From positions 18,286,320 to 18,350,319 of the forward strand of contig ML681998.1 of NCBI GenBank assembly GCA_007922195.1: DNA of 64,000 nucleotides. Direction: 5' to 3'. Positions 33,161-44,715 of this stretch are shown here, piece by piece. Both the position numbers and the translations under genes were made by a program. The number at the start of each line of letters is the position of its first letter. Position 1 is the stretch's first letter. Origin of the DNA: Podocnemis expansa (Eukaryota > Chordata > Testudines > Podocnemididae). The notes under the pieces were generated by a model. The model worked only from the letters and a program-made list of their open reading frames with translations. It made no database searches and was not told where the DNA came from.

Positions 33161-35099
33161 TTGTATGTCAGTGTTGTTCAAAAAAGGTTTTAGACTTCTA
33201 AGAATATTAGTGCTTACACTTTAAAATGCTTGTAAATTGCTGCATGTGCTAACCCTTCTTGAAATGCCCATAACACAGGCTGTCTGCTAATACAAAGTAG
33301 AAAAAAAACTTACATAACTATAAAAATTTCTTCTCTGAACTGTGAACCAAGGCAGGTAGAGTGCTTCCTCCACCCATCAAGGACTATTAAACTGACTCAC
33401 TGTGGAAGATCTCAACAGAAACACTGGGTTATGACCGTTTTAAACTCCTGAAGGAACAAGAAAGCTCATTCCATCAAATTGAATTCTGGAGGAAGGAAAT
33501 AAGGATAGCTGACATGGAAATTTTTCTTTTTTTTTTTTTTGAAGTTTGGTCTTTTACAGGGCTGGAGCTAGGAAACAGGAGCAGAGATCTCCGGGGTCCA
33601 TCTGGATTCCCCCTAAAAGTTATTCACTGCTGACAGATTACAACAACTCTATCACAGTTTGCAACTGTAGACTAACTCATTCGTTGTATTGCCTGCTTTA
33701 ACCAGTAAAAACCTCTAGTTTCTTCTTCTTAGTTAAGAAGCCTTTAGTTTATTATAGGATTGGCTACAAGCTTTGTCTTTGGTGAGATCTTTAGTACAAA
33801 TTGACTGGGAGCAAGTGACTAGTCTCTTGGAGCTCTGAGCAATTTAACTATTGTGTGATCTTTGGTATAGGATACCATTTACCACTTAGTGAGGTTGATC
33901 AGATGTCCTGATTTTATAAAGCACAGTCCTGATATTTGGTGCTCCTGGTCCTGAACCTCTCGACTGAACTCAGTTCATATTCAAATCCCTTCCACCCAGG
34001 CCCTAGCCTGAACCCTCACATTCTGGGATATCTGGAAAATCTTAGGACCACTACTGCAATCCACAAAGCCTGAGTCAAATGACTAGTCTCCCTATACAAT
34101 GAATGGGGAATGATAGGTGCCTAAGAATATGATCTACAGAAGTTACCATACTAGGCAGGGAGCTAACTTAGCTAGCTGATGGAAGATCTGATGAGAGGGG
34201 CATGTGCTAGGCTCTCTCTCAAAAGAAACGTGCCCAAGTCTCTACTGAAGGGAAGTGCTTGCCTCTGCATCATGATCTACAAATGGAAACCTGCTGTCTA
34301 GAATCAGGTAGCCTAAGTATTCAAAGTGTTTCTTGCAGAAATGTGTTACATGTCTGCTTTACTCCATATAAAATGGCTGGAGGTGCTGCCATCCACCTGA
34401 TAGGTATTAACCCAGTCGTTAGAGCACCCATCCAACATGTGGGAGCAGCAGCAGATTCACACAGCTGTGATGCAGCCATGATGGCACCCAGAATGAATGT
34501 CCGTTTTAAACCGTTCCTTGCAAATCTTCCTCCTTCATCAACAGTCAGTATGGGAGAACTGAGGTTTCTTAACTCCTTTAAAATTTCATTTTCCAACCTC
34601 ATTCACAGTTGGCATCCTGTTCTACCTCTCTTGACTTCAGCTCTGTAAACTTGCTGTAAATTGGTACCTCCTACACATATTGGACAAGGCCCCATCATTA
34701 TAGTCATCTTATTCTTAACCGATGAGGTGAGAAAGTTTGCTTTGCAACTAAAATAGCTTAAGTAGCTGCTAGTAAGCATTTTTTATCTTTATTTTTCTTA
34801 CCATTTTTCACTTCTATGTCTCATTATTTATACTCACTTAAAATCTCTTTGCAGTTAATAACCTTGTTTCACTGTATTTTATCTAATCCAATATGTTGAA
34901 GCTGAAGTGTCTGGATAAGTATTTAGGTAACAAGACAGGATATTACTACACTAAGGGAATAACTGACTTAATATACTTGTACTCTCCAAGACAGGCTGGG
35001 CAATACAAGACACACAGTACTGGGGAGAGATCACATGCCACCCCTTGTCTAAATTGTGCCCCAATATGTCACAACCATTCATTGTTATTGACAGCTATA
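33161..35099. other. Mostly unique sequence
   Basis: A T run lies near 33525-33540. At 34410-34450 'cagtcgttagagcacccatc' looks like a tRNA-derived SINE A-box region, but no B box follows at the right distance. Facing frames at 34259-34648 (+) and 34321-34602 (-) have no recognised domain. Otherwise nothing recognised. Confidence 0.4.
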
Positions 35100-36417
35100 T
35101 GCAGTATTAGAAGGTCATTTGTTTCTATTTTATAGGAGAAATGCATAGCTTTGGTTTTATCACCATTGATGCTAAGTCCCATAAATGGTGCTGGCTTTTG
35201 TAGCTTTCCCAGCATTAGTTATACTTGGTCAATAGTCTCTCCAAAGAAGGCTATATCATCAACGTGCTTGAGCTCCTATAAAGATGAATCTTTACATTTT
35301 ACGTCTTCTACTTTGGACTTGGTCATCTTTATTATCACACAGTCTACTAGACCAGTGTTTCCCAACCAGTGTGCCATGGCACACAGGTGTGCCATCAGGC
35401 CTGAGCAGGTGTACCATAACATTTTTTGAAAAACTACTCAAGGAGCTCTGGATTGGCTTATTGGCTCATGAATATTCATGAATTCATTTAGAAACTATAT
35501 GGTGGTGTGCCTCAAATTAATTAAAGGTAGCAAGGTGTGCTGTGGCAGAGAAAAGGTTGGGAACCACTGTACTAGACCACCACCATGGGTGAGAGAATAC
35601 ATCCCTTCTATACTCCCTATTCTACTGAAAACCAGTTCATAATACAACCATTGCCCTTCACACAGCTAAATGTACGCCAGCATAGTTCTTCCACTAGACA
35701 CACTAAATCCTTAGGCATCTTATCTTTGGGTAGCAATATCTGTATTTCGGCTCAATGAACAGAATCAAATGCAGCTGCAAAGTATATAAACCTGATGTTA
35801 ACTTCCTTTTGGCACTCTAGTTTTATTTCAGTAACATTCTGTTCATCATATATAGAATGGATTGTAGACCAGCCTGTGTGAAAACCACACTGGTTATCTC
35901 TCATTTCTGAGTTTAGATATTTCAGTCAGTTTACTAGTATGATTGTAAACTTCTTCCCTGAGACTACAAAAATAATATTCTCTAAGCAAGCTGATTCCTC
36001 TATTTTTTTTAAAAAATAGGGATGATACAGTCCCTTTGACAATCTTCTGGAAAGTGATCAGTTTCCTAAACATTTAAGACAACAGTATGACACTAGTGAA
36101 CTAAATGTTCTGATGAAATATTTTCAAGACATGGTGCTTTATCACTTCACAACTGTTTTGACCACAAGCATCAATCACTTCCTCTAATGTGACTAGCCTG
36201 TTTTCTCCTGGATTAATTTCTGGATTAAGTTGTAGTTTGCATATTAGTAAGGATCTGTTCATTAACCCACAAAAATTCTCCTGCCAACACTTAAGTTGTG
36301 CATCAATGTCCTGGCAGTATTCCCCATTCTTGTCCTGAACTGACAGAGTCTGCAGAAATGGCCATCTAATTAAGACTTTCAAAATCTCAAATATACATTT
36401 CCAGTCATGTCTAATCA
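35100..36417 (-). pseudogene. Non-CR1 LINE reverse-transcriptase remnant, antisense
   Basis: Minus-strand translation near 35249-35266 gives HVDDIAFFGETIDQV, corresponding to the (F)ADDIA RT catalytic motif. Just downstream near 35155-35185 it gives MGLSINGDKTKAM, the motif that follows it in several LINE clades such as RTE. At 36101-36418 the minus frame contains VQDKNGEYCQDIDAQLKCWQ, like the segment preceding RT in such elements. It differs from CR1 in sequence and motif wording. Multiple frameshifts, interrupted at 35353-35569; clade assignment is tentative. Confidence 0.65.
35353..35569. mobile_element. 217-bp hAT-like element with perfect 8-bp TSD
   Basis: TSD tactagac at 35345-35352 and 35570-35577, exact. 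Ends CAGTGTTTCCCAACC and GGTTGGGAACCACTG (14 of 15 complementary). It interrupts the LINE RT remnant just beyond the catalytic motif. The ends relate it to 8113-8760. Confidence 0.9.
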
Positions 36418-37735
36418 TAGAATCACAGGTTTGGAAGGGACCTCATAAGGTCATCTAGTCCAACCCCCTGCTAAAAGCAGGACCACTTTCACTAAATCAT
36501 CCCAGCCAGGGTATTGTCTAACCAAATCTTAAATATCTTCAAAGACAGAGATTCCACCACCTCCCTAGGCAACACATTCCAGTGCTTCACCACTCCCCTA
36601 CTGAGAAAGTTTTTCCTAATATTCAGCCTCAGCCTTCCCAGCTGCAGCTTGAAACCATTGCTCCTTGTTCTGTCCTCTGTTACAACTGAGAACAGCCTAG
36701 CTCCCTCCTCTGTGGAGCACCCCTTCAAGTAGTTGAAGGTTGCTATCAAATCCCCCCTCAGTCGTCTCTTCTGCAGGCTAAATAAGCCTAGTTTCTCTGG
36801 TATCTCCTCATAAGTTATGTGCCACAGCCCTCTAATCATTTTTATTGCCCTCCACTGGACTCTCTCATTTGTCCCTATTCTTTTTGTAGTGGGGAGCCCA
36901 AAACTGGACACAGTATTCCAGAAGCAGCTTTAACAGTGCTGAATAGAGGAGAATAATCACATCCTTCAATCTGCTCACAACGCTCCTACTGATGCAGTCC
37001 AATATGCCATTTGGCTACAAGAGCACACTGTTGACTCATATTGAGCTTCCTGTCCACCATAACCCCAAGGTCCTTTTCTATAGTACTGCTGCTTAGCCAA
37101 TCACTCCCCAGCCTGTAGCAGTGCATGGGGCTTTTCCATCCTAAGTGCAGGACTTTGCACTTGTCCTTGTCGAAACTCATGAAATTTCTTTTCGCCTACT
37201 GCTCCAATTTGTCTACGTCTCCCTGAATCCTGTCCCTGCCCTCCAGCATGTCCATAATTCCCCCCAGCTTGGTGTCATCTGCACACTTACTGAGCATGCA
37301 ATCTATCCCATCATCAAGATTGTTAATGAAGAAGTTGAATAGAATGGGCCACAGGACCGGCCCTCTGGTGGACTCCACTCATTACTAGTTGCCCGTTAGA
37401 CATTGAGTCATTGATTCCTACCCGCTGAGACCATTGATCTAGCCAGTTTTCTATCCACCTCGCAGTCTACTCATCCAACCCATACTTCCTTAACTTGCCA
37501 ATGAGAATGCTGTGGGAAACCATATCAAAAGCCTTGCTAAAGTCTAGGTATACCACATAGACAGCTATTCCTGCATCCACAAATTTAGTCATCTCATCAT
37601 AGAAGGCAATCAGGCTGGTCAGGCATGGTTTGCCCTTGGTGAATCCATGTTTTCTGCTCCTGATCACTCTATTTTCCTCCAAGTGTTTCAGGATGGATTC
37701 TTTGAGGACCTGCTCCACGATCTTTCCAGAGCATT
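36418..37735 (-). pseudogene. CR1 LINE 3' half, antisense, with RT remnant
   Basis: Starts at the antisense 3' terminus (atagaatcacaggtttggaa) and extends through the 3' end into RT. Minus-strand pieces in order: 37467-37718 (AVYVVYLDFSKAFDMVSHSI, RT motif A), 37196-37378 (VLWPILFNFFINNLDDGIDC, then CADDTKLGG where the family has FADD), 36986-37180 (FDKDKCKVLHLG) and 36492-36911 (WRAIKMIRGLWHITYEEIPE). It is one of the least decayed CR1 copies here, but at least one frameshift separates each block and the FADD phenylalanine is replaced. Confidence 0.9.
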
Positions 37736-38250
37736 GACTCCTAATAGCAACTGGGATCTAAGAAATGCTTAATGGCAAATGGTCAAGGGGTTAAAGAAAT
37801 ACCTCAGTGCTAGAATGTACTCTGCTTTATCACAAAATACCATGTGAGGTTTTCAATGAAACTTGGGGTTTCACTGGTCATTAATGTCATTGTACCGTAT
37901 GTATGTACAGAGACTTCTAAAAGAGTTATGTACATATACTTAAAATACATTTTTAGAGCCCGTATCAAAGCTTTAGTCACCTGAAAAGGTGAAGAACAAG
38001 TTTTTCTCTAAGCAGGAGTTAAGAAATGTCTCTCTTTCTGTTTAGATGTGAATTGAATTGTAAGTTAACACAATGGATGACTATTTACATACAAAATCAG
38101 ATGTTAACAATGAGATGTGAAGTCAACAGAGAAGCAGCACACAGGTAAATCAAGCCAGGAGTTATTATCCTGTCTCTAAGAATAGACAATGGAATTTATG
38201 AGTATATGTAGGAGGGAAAGAAGGCACCCCACAATTCTCCACCTAGAAAG
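37736..38250 (+). repeat. Interspersed repeat, copy 2 (unclassified)
   Basis: From about 37795 it parallels 27870-28080 (accatgtgaggttttcaatg, 'agagttatgtacatatactt', 'agagcccgtatcaaagcttt') and continues another ~250 bp. It looks like part of a longer old repeat, possibly LTR-derived, without visible termini. Confidence 0.45.
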
Positions 38251-38666
38251 CAAAAACACAGTGTGTTTACATTCATGAAAAAAGGATCTCAGTCAACCTT
38301 TGTTGAAAAGCTGCAAAGAAAAAATAATCTTTTAACATGAGGTTAATCTATTAATTAAGTTTAGTATCTAGAAAGCATGCTTTGACTTTTTTTTATCTGT
38401 AATGTATTTTTCCAATATCTTTCTCACTGATACTTGAATCTTGAGTTTTCTAAAATAAAATTATTCTTATTTTCACTATAAATATAACTAAATGCTGTGA
38501 TGCTAAGCAAAGTGCTGGTATTAAGTTGAATCTTGCAAGCTGGTGTGTATACTGTTGCTCTGGGGTCAGCAGATGTGATGATTCTATGAGTAATGCACTG
38601 GGCTGGATTTCATAGGTAAATGCCTTTTGCGTGTTGTGATTCCTGGTATCAGCTTTGTACCAATTT
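38251..38666. other. Unique sequence, nothing recognised
   Basis: AT-rich; no repeat or coding signal. Confidence 0.45.
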
Positions 38667-39155
38667 AGACATCACGAATTACAACATGCAAAAACTAGTT
38701 GCTGAGCACTTCCATCTTTCTAATCACTTTGTGGATGACTTGTTAATGACTGCTCAAGAAAGTCAGTGGGACATCAAGACTGCAAAGAGAAATAGCTGAA
38801 TTAGAATTGATATGCAGATTCACTTGTGTGGAAAGCAGGATTAAATCATGACTATGGCTTCTTTTCCCATTTCAACAGGTGATTTGACTTCAGTCTCCTC
38901 TATGTGCTGTTTCCCAGTATTTGAATTGTAACAACTGCTTTAATTTGCTGTTACTGTATGGACCTGATCCCATGTCTTGCACTTCCCTGCATTTATTTTC
39001 CTCCCATTCTGTAAGTTTCCCCATCTTCAAAGCGCCTGACAAAGTGGGATTTTCTCCCACAAAACTCATAATAAATAAATTTGCTAGTCTTTAAGTGCCA
39101 CAGGACTTCTTGCTTCTTTTGCTGAACTAGTCTAACATGGCTGCCCCTTTGACAC
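38667..39155 (+). mobile_element. Penelope-like element 3' fragment
   Basis: Collinear with 41360-41786: acaacatgcaaaaactagtt, tgctgagcacttccatcttt, ctctatgtgctgtttcccag, then the tail with stem II gtggga/tcccac. The hammerhead-like core is eroded here (CTGACAA at 39036-39042 and AAAA at 39061-39064 in place of GAAA). It extends past the tail into aactagtctaacatggctgc, the PLE terminus seen in the fold-backs. The coding part is only the far C-terminus with stops. Confidence 0.75.
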
Positions 39156-39756
39156 TGTCACAATGAATACAAGGACTGTCCCCATCTTTCAAGGCAGGCC
39201 AGATGTAGGAATAGATCTGATGAAAGACTGACTAATGAGGTTTTAAGTCTCCAGTGGAAACCTAATAAGAGGCACTGGGAAATTCTGAACTTCCTTGTCT
39301 GATAAACGTAGAATTTCAAGGCCTTACAGAAATGCAAGCACTGCCACAAGATTTCCTTCTGTGCCATGAGGTTTGTTGCAGAAGTTGGGGAAGTAGGGGT
39401 GAAAAGAGATGGTATAGCTAGCAAGGAAGCAATGATAAGCTGAAAGCAGTGTTTTTCATTATGAAAAATGAGGCATAGGGGAATGCAGGCCAGCCCCAGC
39501 AGCCTAACTGGGCTGAGCTGATGTGACCAACAGCACTGTTCTCCAGGAAAGGACGTCGAGGGACTCTGTGGCAGGATATGTTATTGCACAGGTTTTGTTC
39601 CCAGTTCTACTGCTTCTTTAATCATAAGCCCCTTTCTTGTTATAAGTGATAAACCTGAATAACAGTGATAAAGGTGTGGGCACATTCATATTGTGTGTAC
39701 AGTGGATAACGTACAGAAAGCCATGCGTCTTTCTCCATTCACCTATCTCCATTAAG
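39156..39756. other. Unique sequence, nothing recognised
   Basis: No repeat or coding signal recognised. Confidence 0.45.
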
Positions 39757-39990
39757 GCCCACCCTACACAAAACTTGTGCTTGTTTAAATGAAGGTGTGA
39801 TGTTCAGGTAGTTTAGTTAAACAAGAACAACTTTTGTGTATAGCCACTCATTTTTTAAAATAAAATAATAATAATAATAATAATTAATAATAATCTGGCT
39901 TATAAAAAGCGTTCACATACAAAATTGTCCTGGTTTAACTAAAAATCATTTCACCATCACACTTTAATTAAACTGGTGTAGTTTCTATAT
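39757..39990. mobile_element. Small inverted-repeat DNA element with ATA microsatellite
   Basis: 'ccctacacaaaacttgtgct' followed by tgtttaaa faces 'aaacaagaacaacttttgtg' and tatagcc, an inverted repeat over 39765-39845. It is followed by an (ATA/TAA)n microsatellite near 39858-39893 and another aactaaaaat...taattaaactgg segment. It resembles the TATGTCTACA-type AT-rich elements. Confidence 0.45.
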
Positions 39991-40562
39991 TGAGACATAT
40001 AATGTCACTTTTGGAGTCACCAGGAGTAGCACGATATGAGCAATCACAATTTGTATTGATTTTGCAACTCCTGCAAAACATTGAAATTCATTACACATCT
40101 TACCTCACTGAGAAAAGAAAACAATTTTGCATCTCTATGGTAACCTACAATGAGCAGCATATTAACTGTCTCTGAAGAGATATCCAATTGCATTATTCTT
40201 GCATTACATTGATTGCCAGTAATAAAAATTTACAGAGTGCCTTTTGCTTTCAATTTAGAGCACTGGAGCTGGAAGCCACTGAATTTAAAACCAAATATTT
40301 GGTATAGCAAATATTAGCTTTTTATTCTTTAATCCATATTTGCACAATACTACTGTAACCTCATGCTTGCCATCACCAACATTTCTGTACACAGTTCCCA
40401 CTGAATGGCACAAAATTAATGTCCCCTCAAAATGTTGACCATTTCTGAGGAAAGCATAAGAACAAAGCCCAGTGCCTCTTCCTTCCTTTCTCATCTCCTC
40501 TTTATCTTTCATCTGCTAAATGGCTTATCTCTCCCATATTGCTACACTACTGAAATATCACA
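39991..40562. other. Unique sequence, nothing recognised
   Basis: No repeat or coding signal recognised. Confidence 0.45.
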
Positions 40563-41786
40563 TTGGATATTCCTGTTAAACTAGGGAAGTGCAGCCTGGA
40601 TGGAACTACTGTAAGATGGGTGAAATATTGGTTGGATAACTTTCTGGACATTATAGTACAAATTAGGAAAGGACACATCACCACCACCCTATACCGAAAA
40701 CCTACTAATTGGTATAGTTACCTACATCCCTCGAGCTTTCATCCTAAACACCACATGATCCATTGTCTACAGCCAAGCCCTAAGATATAACCACATTTAC
40801 TCTGATTCTTCAGATAGAGATAGATATCTTCAGGATCTCTATCAAGTATTCTTAAAACTACATTATCCCACTGTGGAAGTAAGAAAACAGATTGACAAAG
40901 CTAGACAGGTACCCCAAAGTCAGCTACTGCAGGAGAGGCCCAAAAAAGAAAACAAATAGAATGCCACTGGTCACCACATACAACCCTCAAGTCAGACCTC
41001 TACAGCAGATCATTAAGGACCTATGGCCTATTCTACAAGATGATCCCTCATTCTCTCAACTCATGGGAGATAGACCTCTCCTCTCGTGCATATAGCTGCC
41101 TACCCTTAAACAGATACTCACCAGCAACTACAGACCTAACAACAGAAACATTAAAGCAGGCACATACCCCTGCAACAAACCATGTTGCCAATTTTCCCAC
41201 ATATCTGCACAAAATACACCATCATAGGACCTAATCAAGCCAGCTACTCCATCAAGGGCTCATTCACCTGCTCATCCATCATGGGCCGGAAATGCCCCCC
41301 ACACATTACATTGGACAAACATGGCAGTCTCAGTGCAAAAGAATAAATGAGCATAAAACTGACATCAGAAATCACAACATGCAAAAACCAGTTGCTGAGC
41401 AGTTCTATCTTTCTAATCACTCTGTGAATGACTTGTTAACAACCGTGCTCAAGCAAATCAATGGGAGACCAAGCTTCAAAGAGAGACAGCTGAGCTTGAA
41501 TTAATATGCAGATTCAATTGTGTGGAAGCAGGATTAAAGTGTGACTATGGATTCCTTTCCCATTACAAGAGGTTATTTGACTTCACCTTCCTCTATGTGC
41601 TGTTTCCCAGTGTTTGAATCTTAACAATTGCTTTGATTTGCTGTTACAGTATGACCTGATCCCATTCTGTAAGTTCTCACATCTTCGAAGCATCTGATGA
41701 AGCGGGATTTTCTCCTACAAAAGATGATGTGATAAATAAATGTGTTAGTCTTTAAGTGCCGCAGGACTTCTTGCTTCTTTTGCTCC
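40563..41786 (+). pseudogene. Penelope-like element: RT C-terminus, linker, GIY-YIG endonuclease, 3' tail
   Basis: Three frames read in order. 40563-40790 holds TTTLYRKPTNWYSYLHPSSF, the RT thumb signature of PLEs (RKPT..YLH..SSFHPKH). 40892-41095 holds the connector TYNPQVRPLQQIIKDLWPIL. At 41160-41200 a Cys-rich stretch (CNKPCCQ) precedes the endonuclease. 41292-41504 holds HYIGQTWQSQCKRINEHKTD, the YIG half and following Arg of a GIY-YIG domain; the GIY-side strand is frameshifted. Then comes a 3' untranslated tail with the hammerhead-like core and 'ttagtctttaagtgccgcag'. It is 5'-truncated (no RT palm), with several frameshifts and stops, so inactive. It abuts a CR1 fragment in the same orientation. 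Confidence 0.85.
41694..41722 (+). ncRNA. Eroded hammerhead-like core in PLE tail
   Basis: CTGATGA at 41694-41700 is intact. Stem II (gcggga/tcctac) has one mismatch, and GAAA has become AAAA. It sits just after the coding remnant, the position shared by every PLE tail in this window. Confidence 0.5.
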
Positions 41787-42797
41787 AGGAGAGTAGTTAT
41801 CAATGGTTCACAGTTATCCCGGAAAGACATAATGAGCGGGGTACTGCAGAAATCAGTTCTGAGTCCATTTCTGTGCAATATTGCCATCAATGGTTTAGAT
41901 GGTGGCACATATAGTACACTTATAAAGTTTGCCAATGATACCAAGCTGAGAGGGGTTGCAGTACTTTGGAGGATAGGATCACAATTCAAAGTGATTTGGA
42001 CAAACTGGTGAAATGGTCTGAAGTAAACAGAATGAAATACAATAAGACAAGTGCAAAGTACTCCCTTTAGAAGTACTCATTACACATACACAAAATACAC
42101 AATGACTGCCTAGGAAGGAGTACTGCGGAAAGGGATCTGGGTGTCATAGTGAACCACAAGCTAAATGCGAGTCAACAGTGTAATGCTGTTGCAAAAAAAG
42201 CAAACAACATTGTGGGATGTATTAACAGGAATATTGTAAATAAGACACAAGAAGTAATTGTTCTGCTCTATTCAACCCTGATAAGGCCTCAACTAGAGTA
42301 TTGTGTCCAGTTCTGTGCACCTTATTTGGAGAGATGTGGACAAACTGGAGAAAGCCCAAAGAAGAGCAACTCAAATGATTAGAGGTCTGGAACACTTGAC
42401 TTATGAGGGAAGATTGAAAGAGCTGAATTTGTTTAGTCTGGAAAGGAGGAGACTGAGAGGGGACAAAAAACAGTTTTCAAGTACCTGAAAGGCTGTCACA
42501 AGGAAGAGGAAGAAAAATTATTCTCCTCAACCTCTGATGATAGGGCAAGAAGCAATTGGCTTAAATTACGGCAATCAAGGTTTAGATTGGACATTAGGAA
42601 AAAATTCTTAACTGTCAGTGTGATTAACCACTGGAATACATCGCGTAGGCAAACTGTGGAATCTCTGTCTTTGGAAAGTTTTAAGAGCAGGTTATACAAG
42701 TCAGGAATGGTTTAAGAGGGTACTGCCTGCCATGGGAGCAGAGGATTGGACCTGGTAACCTCTCATGGTCCCTTCCAATTTCTGTGCGTCTATGACT
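41787..42797 (+). pseudogene. CR1 LINE 3' portion, sense, with dead RT motif
   Basis: Runs from the RT palm to the 3' end. The frame 41742-42011 reads LSPFLCNIAINGLDGG and then KFANDTKLRG where CR1 has FADD. The AAT codon at 41934-41936 replaces a catalytic aspartate. The next frames give VNHKLNASQQCNAVAKKANN and then [20 protein letters not shown], the usual CR1 order. The 3' end is the cttccaatttctgtgcgtct tail near 42797. The 5' side is cut by or fused to the PLE tail. Confidence 0.85.
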
Positions 42798-43360
42798 CTT
42801 CACTTGAATTTAGACAATCAGGGAAAGAGAGACATACCTTCAAAAGGCTACAAGTTTACATATTAAACTGACAATCATAGACTTTGGAAATGAATTTTTT
42901 TTGGAGGGTGGACAAGCAGAGATGATCAAGTGTGGAAAAAAGACTGCTTTGTCTAAGGAAGCATAGCATACATGTAAAAGAAAGCAGTGATAAATCAGAA
43001 AATGATACCATAGATTAGAAAAAGAGATACAGATCACTCAGCAATGGAAATCAGAAAAGGTCTCAAAAAGTTTCTGAAGTTTCACTGTACACTACTAGTG
43101 AAGAAGTGGTTTTTCATCAGAAATAACACTTTTCAAGATACTTGGAATTCTCAGCTTGAAACATTGATATAACACAGAGTACTCCTTTTGTTGTGCTCTC
43201 TGTATGTTTGTAAAATCTCAGCCCCACTGGACGTAGCAAGATTCTCTGAAGTTCCTCGTATATACAAGAGGATAAATCTTCTTAATGTTAAGGCATGTAT
43301 CAGCCTCTACCAGTGGTTTATGTAGAAACATTATTTTGAGTAAGCTATTCCATAAATGCC
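42798..43360. other. Unique sequence, nothing recognised
   Basis: No repeat or coding signal recognised. Confidence 0.45.
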
Positions 43361-43373
43361 TATTCCATAGTTT

Positions 43374-43521
43374 AGCAAAACAAACAAGAAGTCTGGTGGC
43401 ACTTTCAAAGACTCACAAAATCATTTATTTATTTGTTATTTATAAATTACTTATAAATAATTTTGTGAGTCTTTTTGAAAGTGCTACCAGACTTCTTGTT
43501 TGTGTTGCTATACTAGACTAA
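43374..43521. mobile_element. 148-bp PLE-derived fold-back with perfect 13-bp TSD
   Basis: The TSD tattccatagttt is exact at 43361-43373 and 43522-43534. The arms (about 43376-43429 and 43454-43508) are near-perfect inverted repeats; the left contains caaacaagaagtctggtggc and the right its complement. Arm sequence matches the distal PLE tail (gcaaaacaaacaagaag, actttaaagact), but the hammerhead-like portion is absent. The loop is AT-rich. Confidence 0.85.
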
Positions 43522-43534
43522 TATTCCATAGTTT

Positions 43535-44679
43535 TGGTGCCTTCTTTGGAAATATCGGGTACAGGTCACTGTCAGAGACAGGATGAAGGGGTAGGTGGAC
43601 TGCTGGTCTAAACATTCCTATGTTCTCAAATAAATGCTTTTTTAGGATGTATGATATTAGTATAGTGCATTTGATGTGTTTATTGTGATGAACCATCTTC
43701 ATGCTGGGATCTGTGAAAGACCCCATAAGAAGTGACTTTCATTTTCCATGAGTGTAATCTCCTGCATCTTCAGTGATAATAAGGACATGGTCAGATTTAT
43801 AGCAAGAACTTTTGCCTGTACTATGTTTTCAGCTATATTTCACAACTGTAGGACAGCACAAGCTCAGATGTGATCCTTCCAGGTTTCCCTATTTTGGTCA
43901 AGCATTTTTTTTTTTAATTTTCCTTTTTAAATCTCTATTTTGACCATGTATGAGAACTCATACCACCCCCATCCTCCCTGTTTATTTGCAGAAATAGTAA
44001 GTGTTCTCTGGCACTGATTAGAAAAAATAATTGTTATATAATGCCCTTCTGAATATTTAAAGTACAAACAGCTTTAAAAAAAAAAACCTGCCATGTTCAT
44101 ACATTAGGCAATGATGAAACAAGCTTCACACACACAATATAATTGTGCCTTCAAACTAGAATCGATGATACTTCCTCTACAATCACTTTGTTAGATTATT
44201 ATGGTAATTAGCCACTTAGATTGTATCCAGTAAACAGAGCTATATATAGCTCATTGCAAACCAGCACTTTAACAGCAGCACTTCAGTACAAATTAATGGA
44301 AAAGCAATTCATTTTTAAATTCAATAAGATTTCTGCTCGAAAGCAATTTGATTTGATAGTCAACTTAACATGCTTAATTTATGTTCATTCATTGCTCAGT
44401 GACTGAATTTTTTATTCTCTACACTCAGAATAGCAGGTGAGCTACTTTGAAATAGTATAATTAGGCAGAATGCTCCACTGAGGGGGTGCGTGGGTGGGAA
44501 GGAGATCACTGATAAGCCTGTATAACATATACATTTGGTATTTTACTGGTGATGGAATTAGAGAAGAAACAGATAATTTTCAGTCTGATGACAGGGCACT
44601 AAAATACTTTAAATATGGTGTCTTCAATTCCAAACAATGAAACTTGTTTCTCATACATTGGGCTTCCCTAGAGTACTCA
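43535..44679. other. Unique sequence, nothing recognised
   Basis: T run near 43910; otherwise no repeat or coding signal recognised. Confidence 0.45.
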
Positions 44680-44715
44680 GAGGGGAAAAAAAAAAAAAAA
44701 AAGAAAAGAAAAACC
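44680..44715 (+). repeat. A-rich simple repeat
   Basis: An uninterrupted A run of about 18 followed by gaaaagaaaaa. No SINE or processed copy is obvious immediately upstream. Confidence 0.8.

Noticed and set aside
34405..34470. tRNA-derived SINE at 'cagtcgttagagcacccatc'
   Set aside because: A-box-like text only; no B box at the proper distance and no tail.
39858..39893. ATA microsatellite as a matrix-attachment or origin signal
   Set aside because: A simple repeat of this size is common and no supporting motif is nearby.
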